Shown piece by piece: positions 13,038-16,336 of a stretch of 16,336 bases of DNA. Made by a program: the position numbers and the translations under genes. Where the stretch lies: contig JAAOZY010000465.1 of NCBI GenBank assembly GCA_012274205.1, positions 1-16,336 of the forward strand. Direction: 5' to 3'. Numbering within the stretch: position 1 is the first letter of the stretch; each line of letters starts with the position of its first letter. The notes under the pieces were generated by a model. The model did no database searches. It was not told the origin of the DNA and saw only the letters and a program-made list of their open reading frames with translations. The DNA comes from Betaproteobacteria bacterium. GTDB lineage: Bacteria; Pseudomonadota; Gammaproteobacteria; Burkholderiales; SG8-39.

Positions 13038-13862
13038 ATGGGAGCCCGCTCGCAGATGGACGCTATCCGGCCCGCACGCCGGCCGTTCGTAGCCGGCATC
13101 CTGGTCGCGGCCTTCGCTTTGGGTCTGATGGCGCCGCCGGCCGCGCTTGCAGAACTTTCCGAAGAAGCGATGATAGGCCCGGGTCTGCGCCTGAGGCCGG
13201 CATACGATGGCTCGGCGACTCGGCAAACGGAGCTGGTCCCGGTTGTGCGCTACTACGGCGCACCCTGGTTCGTGCGCTCGACGCAGGGCGTGCTCGAGGG
13301 CGGCGCCCGGATGGAGCTTGCGCCGGGGCTGCACCTAGGCGCGCAACTGGCCTATGAGCCGGGGCGCAAATCGGGCGAATCCACTTTCCTCCAGAGTCGC
13401 GGCCTGGCGGACGTGGACATAGGCGCGTCAATCGGTGTGCATCTCGAATGGGACCACAAAGTCGGCCCCATGCCGATTGCGCTGCTCGCACGCGTGCGAC
13501 AGCACAGCGATGCCGGGCGGGGCGCTCAGGCAGACTTGCGCCTCAGCGCCGGGGTGTTTCACAGCGGGTTTTTTTCCGCCGGTGCATTTGCGCAGGCGAC
13601 GTGGGCGAACGCGCAGTCGACCGGCTCGTTCTACGGCATTACGCAGCAGCAGTCCGCAGCCACCGGCCTACCGGCGTTCAATGCGGCAAGTGGACTGTTG
13701 TTTGCAAGCTACGGCTTGCTCTGGTCGGCCGAGCTGAGCCCGCATTGGATCGCGGTGGGGAACCTGGAGTCGCGCCACCTGTATGGCGACGCCGCGCGCA
13801 GCCCGCTTGCCGAGCGCAGTTCGAATTACTACGCGAGTGCGGGCATTGCCTATCGTTTTTGA
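13038..13862 (+). CDS. MipA/OmpV-family outer-membrane protein
   Basis: A 274-residue protein with a signal peptide (core ILVAAFALGLMAPPAALA, cleavage near 38). The mature part begins EAMIGPGLRLRPAYDGS and continues as amphipathic beta-strands (LVPVVRYYGAPWFVRS, GLHLGAQLAYEPGRKSGES). It ends in YRF with a C-terminal phenylalanine, the outer-membrane barrel signature. This matches MipA/OmpV-type proteins, known as a murein-hydrolase scaffold in E. coli (MipA) or as porin-like barrels; which applies here is unclear. The DADVDIGAS-type segment of the family appears as LADVDIGASIGV. The start at 13038 is 4 bases after the BON stop. A second ATG at 13056 with GGGAG upstream is an alternative and would give a shorter signal peptide. 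Confidence 0.88.
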   Translation: MGARSQMDAIRPARRPFVAGILVAAFALGLMAPPAALAELSEEAMIGPGLRLRPAYDGSATRQTELVPVVRYYGAPWFVRSTQGVLEGGARMELAPGLHLGAQLAYEPGRKSGESTFLQSRGLADVDIGASIGVHLEWDHKVGPMPIALLARVRQHSDAGRGAQADLRLSAGVFHSGFFSAGAFAQATWANAQSTGSFYGITQQQSAATGLPAFNAASGLLFASYGLLWSAELSPHWIAVGNLESRHLYGDAARSPLAERSSNYYASAGIAYRF

Positions 13863-13874
13863 TCAGGAGCAATC

Positions 13875-14069
13875 ATGAAAAAGATTGCCATATTCTTGAT
13901 CGCCATCACCAGCTTGCTTTCCGGATGTGTGGCTTATGAGGTTCCGCGCAGCGACGGCGGCGGACGTCACGCAGACCGTGGCCGCGACGACGGTTCGGAT
14001 CGTATGGACCGCGACCGTGAGCGTGAGCGTGACCGCGATGGGGCTTCCAATCGGGACGAGCGCCGCTAG
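13875..14069 (+). CDS. Small lipoprotein with Asp/Arg-rich tail
   Basis: A 64-residue protein, ATG preceded by AGGAG. A lipoprotein signal ends LLSGC, so Cys18 is probably lipidated. After VAYEVPRSDGGG the remaining residues are almost all Asp, Arg, Glu and Gly/Ser, with alternating acid and base (DRMDRDRERERDRDG). The mature protein would be a disordered, roughly charge-balanced tail on a membrane anchor. I know no function for it. It follows the MipA-like gene by 12 bases and is likely its operon partner. It is easily missed because of its size, but the ribosome-binding site, lipobox and operon position all support it. Confidence 0.75.
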   Translation: MKKIAIFLIAITSLLSGCVAYEVPRSDGGGRHADRGRDDGSDRMDRDRERERDRDGASNRDERR

Positions 14070-14130
14070 AAGGACGCGCGCCGTTTGCCGACATCCGTCG
14101 CGCGCGGATGGTCCCGCAGAAAAGCCTTGC

Positions 14131-14150
14131 TATGCGCCCCAGCGTACCGA
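14131..14150 (+). promoter_or_regulatory. Degenerate Crp/Fnr-type dyad upstream of crystallin gene
   Basis: TATGCGCC-CCAG-CGTACCGA matches 13 of the 16 fixed consensus positions. At the 19-base spacing is TAAGCT (14170-14175), three of six -10 matches including the first, second and sixth positions. It ends 86 bases before the ATG at 14237. Weaker than the other copies and possibly chance. Confidence 0.35.
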
Positions 14151-14236
14151 AATGGCGGGGCGGTTCGCTTAAGCTCATCGAATTGCGGAACCCGGCGTCG
14201 GCCCGGGTAAGCACAACGTACTTACAGGAGACAACA

Positions 14237-15364
14237 ATGAATACAGCATTGAGGACGGCATTGACGGTGGCCGGATTGGCTGTCGCCGCGCAGGCGGCTG
14301 CAAGCGTCACCTTCTACGAACGCGATGGTTTTCAAGGACGGTCTTTCACCACGCAGAAGCAGGTCGGCAACTTCCAGCGCTATGGCTTCAATGACCGCGC
14401 CTCGTCGGTTGCCGTAACTGGCGAACGTTGGGAGGTCTGCGAGGACGCCCGGTTCAGCGGCCGCTGCGCCATATTGCGTCCGGGCAATTATCCGTCGCTG
14501 GCCGCGATGGGCTTGAACGACCAGGTTTCGTCGGCTCGCGCCTTAGCCCGGAACGCGCGCATCGATGAAAATCGATATGCGCCGGCGCCGGTCGCGAGCG
14601 CAGACGGCGACGCGAAACCGAAAGTCACGTTCTACGAAGGTGAAGGCTTTTCCGGGCGGTCGTTCAGCACGGAAAGAAAGATCGGCGACTTCGAGCGTTT
14701 TGGCTTCAACGACCGTGCCTCGTCGGTAGTGGTGGCAGGCGACCGCTGGGAAGTTTGCGAAAACCCGCGGTTCAGCGGCCGCTGCGCCGTATTGCGTCCG
14801 GGCAGCTATCCGTCCCTTGCGGCGATGGGCTTGAACGATCGCGTTTCATCGGTGCGCGACGTGAGCCGAAACGCGCGCATCGACGAAAGTCGATACGCAC
14901 CCGCGCCGGTTGCGCAGCAGGACTACCGCCGGCGCCAGAACGAGCGTCTGTACGAGGCGAACGTCACGTCCGTGCGGGCAGTGGTCGGCCCGCCCGAGCA
15001 GCGTTGCTGGGTCGCTCAGGAGCAGATTCCGCAGGAGCAAAGCAAAGCCAACGTTCCGGGGGCGATAGCCGGTGCCCTCATCGGCGGAATACTCGGTCAT
15101 CAGGTGGGCAATGGACGCGGCAACGATCTCGCCACGGTCGGCGGCCTCGTCGCCGGGGCCGCGGTGGGGGCCAACGTCAATCGCGGCGCCGGGCAAGCGG
15201 CGGCGACCCAGGACGTGAAGCGTTGCGAAAGCGTGCCCAGCCAGGCGCGACCCAGCGAATGGGATGTCACCTACAGTTTCCGCGGGCAGGAGCATCGCGT
15301 GCAAATGACGACGCCTCCCGGCGCCACGGTTACCGTCAACGAGCAAGGCGAACCGCGGGCCTAG
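14237..15364 (+). CDS. Exported beta/gamma-crystallin plus glycine-zipper fusion protein
   Basis: A 375-residue exported protein; the ATG at 14237 has AGGAG six bases upstream and gives a signal peptide to about residue 22. Two beta/gamma-crystallin domains follow (24-103 and 130-209), each with two Greek-key motifs. The calcium-site pattern N/D-N/D-x-x-S/T-S is present in all four keys: NDRASS (52-57), NDQVSS (94-99), NDRASS (158-163) and NDRVSS (200-205). Each domain has a Cys pair (68/77 and 174/183) that could form a disulfide. Residues 274-318 are a glycine-zipper region of the 17-kDa-antigen type (GAIAGALIGGILGHQVGNG), which usually inserts in or packs on a membrane. The C-terminal part is SEWDVTYSFRGQEHRVQM. 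The likely product is a calcium-binding envelope protein tethered by the zipper. The combination is inferred from sequence; its function is unknown. Confidence 0.88.
   Translation: MNTALRTALTVAGLAVAAQAAASVTFYERDGFQGRSFTTQKQVGNFQRYGFNDRASSVAVTGERWEVCEDARFSGRCAILRPGNYPSLAAMGLNDQVSSARALARNARIDENRYAPAPVASADGDAKPKVTFYEGEGFSGRSFSTERKIGDFERFGFNDRASSVVVAGDRWEVCENPRFSGRCAVLRPGSYPSLAAMGLNDRVSSVRDVSRNARIDESRYAPAPVAQQDYRRRQNERLYEANVTSVRAVVGPPEQRCWVAQEQIPQEQSKANVPGAIAGALIGGILGHQVGNGRGNDLATVGGLVAGAAVGANVNRGAGQAAATQDVKRCESVPSQARPSEWDVTYSFRGQEHRVQMTTPPGATVTVNEQGEPRA
14306..14914 (+). repeat. Tandem duplication of the crystallin domain with linker
   Basis: Codons 24-120 and 130-226 of the crystallin gene are copies with a 318-bp period. 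The duplicated unit includes the linker (NARIDENRYAPAPVA against NARIDESRYAPAPVA), not only the domain, so it arose by DNA duplication within the gene. The copies differ at many third codon positions and some residues, so it is not very recent. Confidence 0.85.
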
Positions 15365-15387
15365 AGGCCGGTGCGGTACAACAATAG

Positions 15388-15410
15388 AAACGGCCCTTCG
15401 GGGTCGTTTT
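15388..15410 (+). terminator. Intrinsic terminator after the crystallin gene
   Basis: AAACGGCCC, loop TTCG, GGGTCGTTT, then T: a 9-bp stem with one G-U pair closed by the very stable C(UUCG)G tetraloop and followed by a short U-run. It begins 24 bases after the stop codon. The A-run before it allows some function on the opposite strand, which would face the antiporter gene. Confidence 0.85.
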
Positions 15411-15582
15411 GCATTGGGGGCGCGGCCGCGGCTGCGGCCACGTCGAGAACTATGCAAAGCATCTTCCCGCGCCTGGCCAGGTCGCAGCGGAATCTACAGG
15501 GTTGGGCGAGCGGATCGTGCGATTCTTGTCCAGGACAGGCCGCGCAGGCTGCGCACGCGGAGTGGCGATCGGCAGACCACGC

Positions 15583-16336
15583 TTATGCCGGCGGCAGGTG
15601 CTTGCGGTGGCGCCAGAATAAACCCATCAGCGGTTTGACGCTGGTTCCGTGGACAAGGATGGAAAGTGCCACCGCAATCAGCGTCAATTGACTGAGCTCC
15701 AGCGCCAACTTCTCCGGGAGTCCGTGCTCGATGGCATACATCAGGTAGTACAGTGAGCCGATGCCGCGCACTCCGAACCAGCCCAGCATGCCGCGTAGCG
15801 GCCACGAAGTTCGAGTGCCCAGCATGCCGATCAGGACGCTGACCGGTCGCGCCACCAGGAACAGAAACAACGCCAGTCCCACCGCGCGCCAGGTCCACGA
15901 ATCGAGAAACAGCGTGCCGCCGATCAGCAGGATAAGGATCAATTCCGACAGCCGCTCGAGATGTTCCTTGAATATCAGCGATCGTCCGCTGACGGTCTTC
16001 ACTGGCGCGCTATCCAGGCTTGCGCTCGAGCGCACCGGTTCGATTTCGCCCGTTTGCGCCCGATCGGCGAACGCCCCGGCGGCGGCGAGCCTGACTTCGG
16101 TCTGGCGCAGCGCCACGGCCGCGAAAAATACTGCCAGAAATCCCCACGCTTCGACCAATACGCTCAAGCCGTAAACCACGCCGATCAGGCCGAGGCCGAG
16201 AAAGTCGTCCATGAGTTTGTGTTCGGGCGGTTCGCCGCGCAGCTTCCATCCCAAGCGGCCCAGCGCAGCGCCGCAGAGTACGCCGATGGCGATTGCGGCA
16301 GCTGTTGCCCACAGGACATCGACCAGCGCCCAGCGC
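15583..16336 (-). CDS. Cation:proton antiporter (CPA1/NhaP-like), C-terminal part
   Basis: The frame is open through the right window edge, so the N-terminal half is outside; the stop is TAA at 15583-15585. The visible 250 or so residues contain several hydrophobic segments: near the edge (LWATAAAIAIGVLCGAALG), LGLGLIGVVYGLSVLVEAWGFLAVFFAAVAL, ELILILLIGGTLFL, AVGLALFLFLVARPVSVLIGML, and a last helix LTLIAVALSILVHGTSV. The segment GWFGVRGIGSLYYLMYAIEHGL is the conserved Arg-containing helix of NhaP-type CPA1 Na+/H+ exchangers. Between two membrane segments is a hydrophilic loop (RLAAAGAFADRAQTGEIEP...). It should exchange Na+ or K+ for protons across the inner membrane. Ion specificity cannot be read. 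It is convergent with the crystallin gene. Confidence 0.88.
   Translation of the reverse strand, partial: RWALVDVLWATAAAIAIGVLCGAALGRLGWKLRGEPPEHKLMDDFLGLGLIGVVYGLSVLVEAWGFLAVFFAAVALRQTEVRLAAAGAFADRAQTGEIEPVRSSASLDSAPVKTVSGRSLIFKEHLERLSELILILLIGGTLFLDSWTWRAVGLALFLFLVARPVSVLIGMLGTRTSWPLRGMLGWFGVRGIGSLYYLMYAIEHGLPEKLALELSQLTLIAVALSILVHGTSVKPLMGLFWRHRKHLPPA

Noticed and set aside
14108..14236. 43-codon upstream extension of the crystallin gene
   Set aside because: The ATG at 14237 has AGGAG at ideal spacing and begins a signal peptide; the extension would bury it.
14945..14964. TCTGTACGAGGCGAACGTCA as another regulon site
   Set aside because: It lies inside the crystallin coding sequence and the right arm does not match at the required spacing.
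15411..15582. Open frames between the terminator and the antiporter stop
   Set aside because: Three overlapping short plus-strand frames lack ribosome-binding sites and run antisense into the antiporter gene; nothing else seen in this stretch.

Overview
The window is GC-rich, bacterial and densely coded on both strands. Gene content (PPK2, MacAB with a NodT-type outer-membrane factor, BON and MipA proteins, and a Crp-like regulator ending in a CECY-type tail) points to a Gram-negative betaproteobacterium. This placement is inferred from protein character; nothing here fixes the genus. No rRNA, tRNA, insertion sequence, phage gene or CRISPR array was seen.

Layout. 1-536 (+): 3' part of a polyphosphate kinase 2 gene, followed by an unusual 72-bp copy of part of the efflux gene nodT and a hairpin. 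899-1627 (+): exported HExxH metallopeptidase, convergent with a collagen-like lipoprotein (1693-2022, -). 2455-3141 (-): SpoIIAA-like protein with an extra N-terminal region. 8054 down to 3287 (-): a translationally coupled macA-macB-nodT operon for a tripartite ABC exporter. 8425-9363 (+): secreted protein of unknown function. 9508-10398 (-): Crp/Fnr-family regulator, divergent from a PAS-GGDEF diguanylate cyclase (10671-11675, +). 11700-12452 (-): secreted protein of unknown function. 12704-14069 (+): BON protein, MipA/OmpV porin-like protein and a small charged lipoprotein. 14237-15364 (+): two beta/gamma-crystallin domains fused to a glycine-zipper domain, ended by a clear terminator. 15583-16336 (-): C-terminal part of a cation:proton antiporter.

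The main unifying observation is a repeated 20-bp dyad, close to TATGTRCG-N4-CGYACAGA. It occurs six times in the window plus one degenerate copy, always in intergenic DNA upstream of a gene. Its TGT-N10-ACA geometry is that of Crp/Fnr operators. The copies lie in front of the metallopeptidase, macAB-nodT, the 8425 secreted protein, the crp-like/GGDEF divergent pair (two copies), the BON operon and, weakly, the crystallin gene. At macA a GATAAT -10 places the dyad centre at exactly -41.5, the class II activator position. Weaker -10-like hexamers occur at the same spacing at four other copies. I infer that the Crp-like protein at 9508-10398 controls itself and an envelope-maintenance regulon (export pump, surface proteins, periplasmic proteins, c-di-GMP synthesis).

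A second unexplained structure is the 72-bp (71/72 identical) copy of nodT coding sequence just after the PPK2 stop codon. It is oriented so that the PPK2 transcript would be antisense to nodT mRNA.
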